Below, piece by piece: positions 15,895-22,269 of a stretch of 25,378 bases of DNA. The stretch is from a virus. The position numbers and the translations under genes are program-made. The DNA lies in IMG/VR virus record IMGVR_UViG_3300022905_000057, positions 1 to 25,378 of that record; one strand, given 5' to 3'. Below the pieces are notes generated by a model. That model did not search any database, had not been told where the DNA came from, and saw nothing but the letters and a program-made list of their open reading frames with translations. The first letter of the stretch is position 1; the number at the start of each line of letters is the position of its first letter.

Positions 15895-16332
15895 TTATAC
15901 TGCTTCTTGACTTATAGATGCCCACTGTTCAGTTGCACCATTGGTTGCTACTATTTGAATTAGGTTTGATACTGTCCCGTCGTATGTTCCAGATATAACC
16001 TTAACTGATGCTGGAAGAGCTAATGTAAAGTCACCTGTGATTACAAGGTCTTTTACCATTCCAGTTGATACGTTTGAAAATGTCAATGTATCGTTTGCAG
16101 TTAATGTTTTAGTGAACACTTGAGCTGTACTAAAGTCTACATCACTTGCAGATAATACAGAAGCTGTTGTAAATTCATTTCCTAATTTTGTATAAGAAAC
16201 CGAATCATCAGCTACGCCAGCTCCATTGTATAGTTCAGTAAAATTATCATTTGTTTTATCAAATGCAGATCTTACTGACTCTCCAGTACCGTCATTTGCG
16301 GTTGTTCCGATATTAATTGATTGTTGTGCCAT
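15895..16332 (-). CDS. Short tail-fibre protein, copy A
   Basis: This 145-residue protein begins MAQQSINIGTTANDGTGESV, followed by RSAFDKTNDNFTELYNG. This is the NDGTG...AFxKxNxNFxELY signature I recognise at the base of many phage fibre proteins. From about residue 42 (DDSVSYTKLGNEFTT) to its end it parallels the C-terminal part of the 296-residue protein at 11156-12046, with KDLVITGDFTLALP and VISGTYDGTVSNLIQIV in the same order. It looks all-beta and structural, with no catalytic residues. It begins one base after the 552-residue fibre gene ends and is followed two bases later by the B gene, so it is the A member of the first A-B-C set. The ATG leader is ACATTAAA with no Shine-Dalgarno. 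Confidence 0.83.
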   Translation of the reverse strand: MAQQSINIGTTANDGTGESVRSAFDKTNDNFTELYNGAGVADDSVSYTKLGNEFTTASVLSASDVDFSTAQVFTKTLTANDTLTFSNVSTGMVKDLVITGDFTLALPASVKVISGTYDGTVSNLIQIVATNGATEQWASISQEAV

Positions 16333-16333
16333 T

Positions 16334-17992
16334 TTAATGTATTGTTTCGCTTACTTTATATGATGTTGAATCCGCAGTTAATAATGTTGAATCTGCTGTT
16401 GCTGGATAGTCTGGGCCTACATTATACCACCCAATACTATTCCATAATTCTAATTTTTTTGTATCTGTATTATATCTTGTATATCCCTCAACTGGAGAAG
16501 TAGGACGCTGTGCTGTTGTGCCTTTACCAATACTTATTTCAGCAACACTAATTTTTCCTACTGTAATAACTTCAATACTATAACCACTCAACGGTGCTGT
16601 ATCAAATGTTAATGTTGTTCCACTTATAGAATATGTGTCTTTTTCTTGATAAACGCCCTGTACAAATACAAAAGATGTATCAACGTCCACTGACTGTGTT
16701 AAAGTGAAATCTGTTTGCGACCCTGTACCAGTAAACTGGTTACTATTCAAAGTTGAATAAGTTGCGGGTGTAAAATGTACGACCTCTATTGCACTACCAC
16801 TTGCAGGTGCGGTGGAAAAAGTGATAGTAGTCCCAGAAGTCGTATAATTATCTTTAGACTGATAAACTCCGTCTATGTATACTTGTGTAACGTTTTCGTC
16901 TGTAACGTCATTAGAAGCCGTGAAATTGACCGTAGTATTGTCTCCAGTAAACGTATCTGTATAAACTTTTGATAATACAGATATAAAATGTATAATTTCA
17001 ACTTCAACTCCTGCAGCAACACCTGTTGAAAATGTTATTGTTGATCCGCTTGTTGTATAATTGCTTTTAGCTTGATATACCCCATTAATATACACCTGTG
17101 TGTTACTTGATGCGGTTATAGCTGATGATATTGTAAATGCAGTTTGATTTGCTGTAGCGGTAAATACATTTTTTTGTATTAAAAGCTCATTTCCACCACT
17201 TCCACCACCTGATCCAGCAATAGCACCCCATTGAGTACCATTGTATCCTTCAAACTGTGAATCATCTGAATTAAATCTAAACATACCAGCAACACCTGTT
17301 GGGCGCTCTGCTGTAGTTCCTGAAGGTAATTGAGCAGCCGTAGTATTATCACCGCTATTTTCCCAAACCTGTAATGTTGTATTATATGTAAGTAAATCTC
17401 CCGTTCCTAATGTACCTAGTTTTACATCATGCAAATCATGAATACCTTCGTTGGCTTGTACACGAACTTGTATTTTACCATTTGTTGCTGCATTTAAAAC
17501 TATTGCGGCAGCTATTTTATAGTTAGGTCCGTTAGGCTCTGTTAAAGTATAATCACCAGGATTTGCTGGGTCAAGCCAAAGAACATCACCATCATTCCAA
17601 GTTTGACCATTTTGACCTAAAGTATTAAACTGGTCAATTTCACCTAAATGAATAACTCTACCAATATCTCCATTGTCAAGGTCTGTTTCTAATACTCCAA
17701 TAAAGTATTTTGATTCTACAGAACCATCAGCAACCATTTCATCAATAAGAATATGCCCAGAGTTTCCATCTGTACCAACTGCTCTTACTGCTTTACCTTT
17801 AATTATTGTAGATCCCGAAGAGTTTTTTACATTGTAATATACAAGATTGGAATCTGCTGTAGCAACAGCAGCATCAACAAAGCTTAAATTACCAGCACCG
17901 TCTGTTGCTATTACCTGATCAGCAGTACCGTCCTGTGCGGGCAGTGTATACTCATCGTTTATTCTTATATTATTTAAGAAACGATTAGCCAT
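16334..17992 (-). CDS. Multi-domain tail-fibre protein with three beta repeats
   Basis: This 552-residue protein shows five zones. Residues 1-42 form an N-terminal segment (NIRINDEYTLPAQDGTADQV). About 45-185 is a beta domain with KGKAVRAVG, YFIGVLETDLDNGDIGRVIHLGEID and GKIQVRVQANEG. About 222-258 is the shared head (GTTAERPTGVAGMFRFNS). Three repeats follow at about 275-336, 347-407 and 419-477, each built on xxVYxxGVYQxKxxYxxSGxTxTF. About 490-526 is a second head copy (GTTAQRPTSPVEGYTRYNT). Finding the head both mid-protein and near the C-terminus suggests assembly by module shuffling. The role is a structural fibre, inferred. The second repeat uses more G/C-ending codons than the first, hinting that it came separately. 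It ends one base before the next start. Confidence 0.87.
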   Translation of the reverse strand: MANRFLNNIRINDEYTLPAQDGTADQVIATDGAGNLSFVDAAVATADSNLVYYNVKNSSGSTIIKGKAVRAVGTDGNSGHILIDEMVADGSVESKYFIGVLETDLDNGDIGRVIHLGEIDQFNTLGQNGQTWNDGDVLWLDPANPGDYTLTEPNGPNYKIAAAIVLNAATNGKIQVRVQANEGIHDLHDVKLGTLGTGDLLTYNTTLQVWENSGDNTTAAQLPSGTTAERPTGVAGMFRFNSDDSQFEGYNGTQWGAIAGSGGGSGGNELLIQKNVFTATANQTAFTISSAITASSNTQVYINGVYQAKSNYTTSGSTITFSTGVAAGVEVEIIHFISVLSKVYTDTFTGDNTTVNFTASNDVTDENVTQVYIDGVYQSKDNYTTSGTTITFSTAPASGSAIEVVHFTPATYSTLNSNQFTGTGSQTDFTLTQSVDVDTSFVFVQGVYQEKDTYSISGTTLTFDTAPLSGYSIEVITVGKISVAEISIGKGTTAQRPTSPVEGYTRYNTDTKKLELWNSIGWYNVGPDYPATADSTLLTADSTSYKVSETIH

Positions 17993-18000
17993 AATTTATA

Positions 18001-19116
18001 TTATAGTTTTGTAATAAGTACTCTTATATCGTTTGTTGTAGGAGCTACTGCAAATGAAATTGTTACATAATTAGTTGTTGTTCTAACAACATCTGCATAA
18101 ACAGTGTCATAAGATGACGCATCATATAATTGTACAATTACGTCTCTAGTCCCAAAATTGTGTGTAACGTCATAAGTAAGACTAGATCCATCACCTATTG
18201 ATGCTTTATAAGTAAAATCAGTTAAAACAAGTTCAAGGTCGTATGTTTTAATTCTATTGTCTGTACCAGATAATGTTTCTGTAACTGTTATACCGCTTCC
18301 TGCAGAAGATTGTACAGTGACATCTTCTATAGAATCTGCATATGTAGCAATCCTTTCGTAATTACCAGTTGCTTGTTGAATAACCCATTCACCAGCACTT
18401 TCATCCCAAAGTAAACTTCTGTTTGCTGCTGTACCCCGTTCAACTTCAATTCCAGCATCTTGTGATGGTGAACCTGTTTCATCAGCGTTTAAAGTGATTA
18501 TATTATCACCAATATTAACTATATTTGAATTAACTGATGTTGTAGTACCTTGTACTGTTAAATCACCACCAATTACTGTATTACCAGCAATATTAACTGT
18601 ATTAGCGGTTGTTGTACCTAAAGTTACATTACCATCTACATCTAAATCATTTGTTACAGTAAGATCATTACCAATAGTAACATCATCAGGTAATCCAATA
18701 GTTACAGTATCACCATCGCCTACAGTTCCATTAGTTACTTCAATTTCATTTGTAGTACCCTGAACAGTAAAAGAAATATTGCTAATACTATTTGTAACGT
18801 AGGTATAAATTTGATCACCAGTTGCTAAAGCAGTTCCTCCAGAGGTTATAGCTCCAGTTACAATTGCAATTGATGGATTTGGTCCATTAGGATCTGTTAC
18901 TGTTATTTGACCACTTGTAGTAGTTGTAACACTTTTAATATCTCCAGATGCATCAATCCAATTTGTTGCATCAAAGAAATACAATCTTTTATCTGTAGAG
19001 TTATAATAAATTTGTCCTTCTACAGGATTTAAAGGAGCAGTACCTAATACGTGTATAACCCCGTTTTGAACTTGATTTTTATTTAAATCAATGTTATTTA
19101 AAAAATTTAATGCCAT
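18001..19116 (-). CDS. Tail-fibre protein of the T4-like marine phage type
   Basis: This 371-residue protein begins MALNFLNNIDLNKNQVQNGV. The head (LGTAPLNPVEGQIYYNST then LYFFDATNWIDASG) resembles the one in neighbouring fibres. Around residues 150-205 it has a repeated strand pattern (VTIGNDLTVTNDLDVDGNVT, then VIGGDLTVQGTTTSVNS), followed by NIGDNIITLNADETGSPSQD and AGIEVERGTAANRSLLWDE. I recognise this series from long fibres of marine T4-like phages. The C-terminal 90 residues form another beta domain (YDVTHNFGTRDVIVQLYDA). No enzyme motif is present. It is expected to be part of a fibre shaft, on the outside of the virion. It starts after a short gap from the 111-residue gene, without a Shine-Dalgarno, and ends eight bases before the next gene. 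Confidence 0.87.
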   Translation of the reverse strand: MALNFLNNIDLNKNQVQNGVIHVLGTAPLNPVEGQIYYNSTDKRLYFFDATNWIDASGDIKSVTTTTSGQITVTDPNGPNPSIAIVTGAITSGGTALATGDQIYTYVTNSISNISFTVQGTTNEIEVTNGTVGDGDTVTIGLPDDVTIGNDLTVTNDLDVDGNVTLGTTTANTVNIAGNTVIGGDLTVQGTTTSVNSNIVNIGDNIITLNADETGSPSQDAGIEVERGTAANRSLLWDESAGEWVIQQATGNYERIATYADSIEDVTVQSSAGSGITVTETLSGTDNRIKTYDLELVLTDFTYKASIGDGSSLTYDVTHNFGTRDVIVQLYDASSYDTVYADVVRTTTNYVTISFAVAPTTNDIRVLITKL

Positions 19117-19123
19117 TTTTTTA

Positions 19124-19459
19124 TTAGTTTAAGTATGCTACTCCTGCAAAAGGTGCAGAAAATGTTAATATTATGTTATTGTTGTCTTGATAAAATGTTT
19201 CACCCATTATATGATTACCCGAAGAATCTACTATAGTTACCGAAGGATGTCTTTCCAAATCATGGTTAATAGTCCATACTGCATTTGGTGTAGCTTGATT
19301 AAACGTATATGTTAACCCTCCTAAATAAACGCGAATAAACTCAGCTATAGAATTTAAAGGAAAGTTTACCGTTGCGTTATTATTATCGTAATCAGTACCA
19401 ATTACTTTATCTTGTCCAGATAAATTAGTATCTTTTATATATGTGGATATTCTAGCCAT
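19124..19459 (-). CDS. Small phage structural protein, fibre-associated
   Basis: This 111-residue protein begins MARISTYIKDTNLSGQDKVI, with a following GTDYDNN. It carries a beta domain (WTINHDLERHPSVTIVDSSG, then IILTFSAPFAGVAYLN). The INHxLxxxPSVTxVDSxG pattern is familiar to me from C-terminal domains of phage fibre and tail proteins; a related version is visible in the last part of the 371-residue neighbour (YDVTHNFGTRDVIVQLYD). It is probably a small virion surface protein or the base of a fibre. Its ATG overlaps the end of the holin-like gene by eight bases, and it ends seven bases before the next start, so it is the first fibre-type gene after the lysis cassette. Confidence 0.8.
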   Translation of the reverse strand: MARISTYIKDTNLSGQDKVIGTDYDNNNATVNFPLNSIAEFIRVYLGGLTYTFNQATPNAVWTINHDLERHPSVTIVDSSGNHIMGETFYQDNNNIILTFSAPFAGVAYLN

Positions 19460-19919
19460 TCTTATCGTCTTTTTTTACAGCAGATCCAAAATAATATCCG
19501 AATATACTTAATGCTACGCCCTCAACAATACCTATCATATGAATAAATATTTCTTTATTTGTTTCGGGTACTTGTGTTGTAACAACAGTATAAACTAAAA
19601 ATGCAAAAGCAGTTAAACCAACAATACCAGTCAAAGACATCATCCAATCCTTTTTACCAGATGCAGCAATAGCCGCTTCACGCTTTCTTGCAGAATCTCT
19701 ATCTTCTACTTCTAGTCGATACAGTTCAACAAGTTGGTCATGAGCAGCTGCTTTTTCATCCTCTGTCATATCTGGATCAGTGTCAATTAAATTCTTAATT
19801 ACACCTAACACTCCAGAATTAGGTAATATTTTTGATGCCCCTTTAACAGCACCAGGCAAAACACTAAGTAATATTTTGCCTAATCCTGTTTCTTTGAATG
19901 GTTTTTTTGTTTCTGACAT
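19452..19919 (-). CDS. Holin-like membrane protein
   Basis: This 155-residue protein is likely to permeabilise the inner membrane for lysis. The N-terminal 45 residues are amphipathic and Gly/Leu-rich (GKILLSVLPGAVKGASKILP). A charged helical middle follows (DEKAAAHDQLVELYRLEVED, then RDSARKREAAIAASGKK), then two clear membrane segments at about 93-113 and 125-147, and a basic/acidic tail (KKDDKNG). The RDSAxxRE...SGKKDWM pattern before the membrane segments resembles the three-TM holin group that includes gene-transfer-agent holins. It lies close to the M15-type peptidase at 20613-21077, as expected for a lysis cassette, although no assay or search backs this. Alternatively it may be a phage membrane-anchored structural protein. 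It overlaps the next gene by eight bases. Confidence 0.72.
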   Translation of the reverse strand: MSETKKPFKETGLGKILLSVLPGAVKGASKILPNSGVLGVIKNLIDTDPDMTEDEKAAAHDQLVELYRLEVEDRDSARKREAAIAASGKKDWMMSLTGIVGLTAFAFLVYTVVTTQVPETNKEIFIHMIGIVEGVALSIFGYYFGSAVKKDDKNG

Positions 19920-19922
19920 TTA

Positions 19923-20201
19923 TTATTTTTTCTTCCTACCAGATCTTTCTTTACCAGTAACAGCAGATGGTAAATCGCCTAATTGATTACCAACTTCTTT
20001 TATAGCCTCTCCAACGTCTTGCATTTCTTGCGCAACGCGTTTAGCTCTATCTTTAATTGCTTGTGCAGTATCTTCTACTGAGTCTGCAATTAAATCTTTG
20101 TCACTATCTTTAATTTTACCTGTATACAGATAAATTAAATAAAAATTAAGTAAAATTGATAAAACTGAAATAACAGTTAAAATAATAGTAATAGTATTCA
20201 T
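19923..20201 (-). CDS. Single-TM protein with cytoplasmic/periplasmic helix (spanin-like candidate)
   Basis: This 92-residue protein has one N-terminal membrane segment (about residues 4-27, ITIILTVISVLSILLNFYLI). A charged helical stretch follows (DLIADSVEDTAQAIKDRAKR, then VAQEMQDVGEAIKEVGNQLG), and the tail is basic (GKERSGRKKK). This shape, an N-terminal anchor and a long helix, is that of inner-membrane spanins such as Rz, and it lies between holin-like and peptidase genes. No separate outer-membrane lipoprotein partner or lipobox is visible, so spanin remains a guess; it could instead be a second holin or an accessory membrane protein. It ends three bases before the holin-like start. 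The ATG leader is TAAATTTTTATT without a Shine-Dalgarno. Confidence 0.7.
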   Translation of the reverse strand: MNTITIILTVISVLSILLNFYLIYLYTGKIKDSDKDLIADSVEDTAQAIKDRAKRVAQEMQDVGEAIKEVGNQLGDLPSAVTGKERSGRKKK

Positions 20202-20215
20202 AATAAAAATTTAAA

Positions 20216-20620
20216 TTAACAATTCCATCTTCTACGTGCCGCTTTACCTCTTTCAGAAGTCCAGCTCTTTGAACGCGCACAAAATGATTTTCTTCTTTTT
20301 GCAGCTTTGCTATCCGGATCTAATTTACTAGGCGGAGTAGTTACAGCTGTTTGCAATTTGCTTCCTGGGTTATCTCTTTTATATTTGTTTACACCCTTTT
20401 GTGACATACCGCCCCCCGCAGCTGCACCAGTACCTGTCGGCTTTGCTTCATTGTAATAACCTAAACTCTTTTTTTTAGAAGGGGCAGGTGGCTTTGATTT
20501 TCTTTCAGCCCGTCTTGTTTGTCTTGCTTCTTTCCTTTCAGCACGTGCAGCCTGCCTTTCAGCTTTTGTTTTTTTATCTAAAGGAGAGCGTAGCACCCTT
20601 GAAGTAATTGGATTATTCAT
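20216..20620 (-). CDS. Highly basic small phage protein (DUF6321-like)
   Basis: This 134-residue protein is strongly basic. The N-terminal half is an Arg/Lys/Ala-rich helix (KKTKAERQAARAERKEARQT), followed by a Pro/Lys linker. The C-terminal part has GGGMSQKGVNKYKRDNPGSK, LQTAVTTPPSKLDPDSKAAK, and RRKSFCARSKSW, and ends in RWNC. I recognise the second half as the DUF6321 type common in marine cyanophages and related phages, which has two conserved cysteines (SFCAR and terminal WNC). Function is unknown; nucleic-acid binding, as with small virion-packaged basic proteins, is possible from charge alone. Its first eight bases overlap the end of the peptidase gene, so the two are probably coupled. 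Confidence 0.82.
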   Translation of the reverse strand: MNNPITSRVLRSPLDKKTKAERQAARAERKEARQTRRAERKSKPPAPSKKKSLGYYNEAKPTGTGAAAGGGMSQKGVNKYKRDNPGSKLQTAVTTPPSKLDPDSKAAKRRKSFCARSKSWTSERGKAARRRWNC

Positions 20621-21077
20621 TTGTAATGTCTATGTATTTTGTTCTACCGTTTTCTTTTATAGCCTTTAATACTCTTCTTCTATTGTTTCCAAGATTATAA
20701 CTTACATGTACCCAATCCGGCTGTTCATCATTCCCAAATTCCCATATAAGTTGATCAAAGTCTAAACGGTCTTTAATGTAATTAAAAAAATCTGCATTTG
20801 TTGTTTTGCTATACACGTCGTCAATATCTATTGCTTTACCTTCGCAATGCTGTGAATTTTTAGATCCACCAATTGCTTTATTTAATTGTTTGCAACGATA
20901 GAATGATGATATATATATAGGTTCACCAAAATGCATTCTAAGAGGTTCAAAAATAGTTTTAGCTAATACTTGCATATTAGAAAACTCTTCTTCAGACGGT
21001 ATATTTTCTATACCTAATCTTTTGGCTGTATTTGAACGTATTGCTTCTTTTAAAGTTATATGTTCACTTATATTCAT
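20613..21077 (-). CDS. M15-family peptidase, probable endolysin
   Basis: This 154-residue protein matches the compact M15A-type zinc peptidase fold used by phages to cut peptidoglycan cross-links. Visible are SSFYRC at 57-62, a first zinc site SQHCEGKAIDID at 76-86 with His77 and Asp84, a candidate catalytic Glu113 in QLIWEFG, and the second histidine His124 in DWVHVSY. All the key residues are therefore present, and the length is normal for the family. There is no signal peptide, so export through a holin is expected, consistent with the holin-like gene at 19452-19919. The alternative is a virion-associated peptidase used at entry. The ATG is preceded by CTTTAATTTAATTAA with no Shine-Dalgarno. 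Confidence 0.88.
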   Translation of the reverse strand: MNISEHITLKEAIRSNTAKRLGIENIPSEEEFSNMQVLAKTIFEPLRMHFGEPIYISSFYRCKQLNKAIGGSKNSQHCEGKAIDIDDVYSKTTNADFFNYIKDRLDFDQLIWEFGNDEQPDWVHVSYNLGNNRRRVLKAIKENGRTKYIDITNE

Positions 21078-21102
21078 TTAATTAAATTAAAGTATTATTT
21101 TT

Positions 21103-21243
21103 TTATCCTAAAATATCTTTTTTTATTTTTTTGTTGCCACGCATTTTACACCCGCAGCTACCAATTGGTTTCATACAGGTTTCACATACTGGAGCAGGTG
21201 ATTTTTTTCCTGCGTGCACTTTTTTTGTAATAGGTAAATCCAT
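21103..21243 (-). CDS. 46-residue CxxC protein, possible zinc knuckle
   Basis: This short frame begins at ATG 21241-21243 and ends TAA at 21103-21105. The product starts MDLPITKKVHAGKKSPAPV and then has C20-x2-C23 and C30-x-C32 (VCETCMKPIGSCGCKMRG), with a basic end (GNKKIKKDILG). Four closely spaced cysteines suggest a single bound zinc. It fits exactly between its neighbours: five bases after the end of the HExxH gene and 25 bases before the peptidase start. The leader is A/T-only (AATAATTATT), like other starts here. Function is unknown; a small zinc-binding regulator or virion protein are both possible. The second cysteine-rich small protein at 24194-24451 has a similar GCGC element but is otherwise different. 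Confidence 0.7.
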   Translation of the reverse strand: MDLPITKKVHAGKKSPAPVCETCMKPIGSCGCKMRGNKKIKKDILG

Positions 21244-21248
21244 AATAA

Positions 21249-21572
21249 TTATTTTTTTGATTGTCTTTTATATGCTTCGGCTTCCCACGCTAATTTTGGA
21301 AAACCTTCTTTCATTCCTTTTCTAGGATACTTTGTTCCTTCCCAATATACATAATTTTCATCATAGCTTAAATCTTTACGAAGTATTTGCTCTCTGTGAA
21401 CGCGTTCGTGTGATTCTGCTATTTTTTGTTGTACAGGCGAAAGATTTTTATTAATGATTATAGTACCATCATCAAGTGTAACTCCGTGTACACCAGGTTC
21501 CATTTTCTCTTTAATTGCAGGTTTACTTTCGTGTATTAGCGACATTATATCGCTTTTCATTTTATAACCCAT
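21249..21572 (-). CDS. Small HExxH (zincin-like) protein
   Basis: This 107-residue protein contains SHERVHREQ at 54-62, an HExxH motif with His55, Glu56 and His59. A downstream Glu97 or Glu99 in AWEAEAYKR could be the third zinc ligand as in gluzincins. Before the motif is a beta hairpin (GVTLDDGTIIINKN). The conserved-looking YPRKGMKEGF lies between the two motif parts. The whole is much smaller than a normal metallopeptidase but has the minimal order hairpin-HExxH-helix with Glu, as in phage-encoded zincin-like proteins. Substrate is unknown; a prohead or host-protein protease is conceivable. Its ATG overlaps the preceding stop (TAATG); a second ATG four codons later is equally possible. 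It lies in the small-gene group downstream of groES. Confidence 0.75.
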   Translation of the reverse strand: MGYKMKSDIMSLIHESKPAIKEKMEPGVHGVTLDDGTIIINKNLSPVQQKIAESHERVHREQILRKDLSYDENYVYWEGTKYPRKGMKEGFPKLAWEAEAYKRQSKK

Positions 21573-22012
21573 TATCTTTCTTTATCTTTATGCATATTGT
21601 CTATAGCTGCATTAAATACTTTATCACTATAGCTTTTGTTTTTATTAAACACGCTTCTGCTTGTTGTAGGTAAATCTTCTTGACCTAATAATATTCTGTA
21701 GATTCTCGATATTAAATGCTTGCATTTAGTTGAAACCTTATATATGTTATATTTAACTGTAGTATGGTTTCTTTTTGTATATATATCTATCCAACCGTCA
21801 TTTCGTAATCTTTCCCAACGGTGTTTATCCCAAGAATATATATATGTACCTTTTATGTAATCATTACGCGTAAAACGCCCAAGACAATCAAAATAAACTA
21901 ATAATTCAAGATCCGCATCATTTAGCTTGTATGTTTTGCAAGCCCACTTTCTAACTACTCTATAATATTTAAAAAGACCAATACGTCTAATATCATCAGA
22001 CTCAAGCCTCAT
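21572..22012 (-). CDS. Winged-helix-like protein, possible DNA-binding regulator
   Basis: This 146-residue basic protein looks mostly helical, with LNDADLELLVYFDCLGRFTR at about 31-50 and YSWDKHRWERLRNDGWIDIY at about 59-78, followed by a beta strand pair (TTVKYNIYKVSTK). The order helix, helix, recognition-like helix with WxRLxxxGWI and a two-strand wing resembles MarR-type winged helices. The remaining C-terminal 45 residues are Ser/Asn/Lys-rich. I have seen similar short proteins in marine phage contigs as hypothetical. DNA binding and a regulatory role are inferred from pattern only. Its ATG overlaps the groES stop by four bases (ATGA), so it is translated in the same unit as the chaperonin genes. 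Confidence 0.72.
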   Translation of the reverse strand: MRLESDDIRRIGLFKYYRVVRKWACKTYKLNDADLELLVYFDCLGRFTRNDYIKGTYIYSWDKHRWERLRNDGWIDIYTKRNHTTVKYNIYKVSTKCKHLISRIYRILLGQEDLPTTSRSVFNKNKSYSDKVFNAAIDNMHKDKER

Positions 22013-22269
22013 AACACAATTACAACGTCTTGTTCTTTTATAACTAATAAGTATTCTCCGTCGTAGTTTATGCCGTAACCAGCATGTCTGTCGTAATATA
22101 TGTTATCCCCTGGAGCAATTCCTTCAACATAATTACCAACAGAACGTACTTCAGCTTTTCTATATCGTATTTCATCTTGATGCTTTTCTGTAAGAATTAA
22201 ACCAGATTCATTAGGTTTAATTTCTTCTTTAATTGATTTAATTATAATAAATTTGTTTACAGCTTTCAT
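22009..22269 (-). CDS. groES: Co-chaperonin GroES
   Basis: This 86-residue protein is the lid for the GroEL chamber. It starts MKAVNKFIIIKSIKEE (bacterial equivalent: first barrel strand), then the mobile loop at about 16-33 with the hydrophobic triplet Leu24-Ile25-Leu26 after Gly23 (ESGLILTEKH), matching the GIVL of bacterial GroES. Then come AEVRSVGNYVEGIAPGD with Gly54-Asp55, and a closing EYLLVIKEQDVVIVL. Compared with bacterial GroES (about 97 residues) it is a little short, and the roof-loop region reads YYDRHAGYGINYDGE. The KAVNKF start and RHAGYGI section fit the phage GroES group I know from marine phages. The ATG overlaps the groEL stop as ATGA, giving groEL-groES order, opposite to bacterial groES-groEL. 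Coupled translation with groEL is likely. Confidence 0.9.
   Translation of the reverse strand: MKAVNKFIIIKSIKEEIKPNESGLILTEKHQDEIRYRKAEVRSVGNYVEGIAPGDNIYYDRHAGYGINYDGEYLLVIKEQDVVIVL

Noticed and set aside
15893-15925. Longer start (GTG) for the gene at 15410-15892
   Set aside because: It lies inside the preceding gene; the ATG aligns with the paralogue start and falls two bases after the previous stop.
18494-18763. Plus-strand 89-codon frame rich in Val, Pro and Thr
   Set aside because: It mirrors the Asp/Gly/Thr-rich fibre repeat on the minus strand and has no supporting neighbours on that strand.
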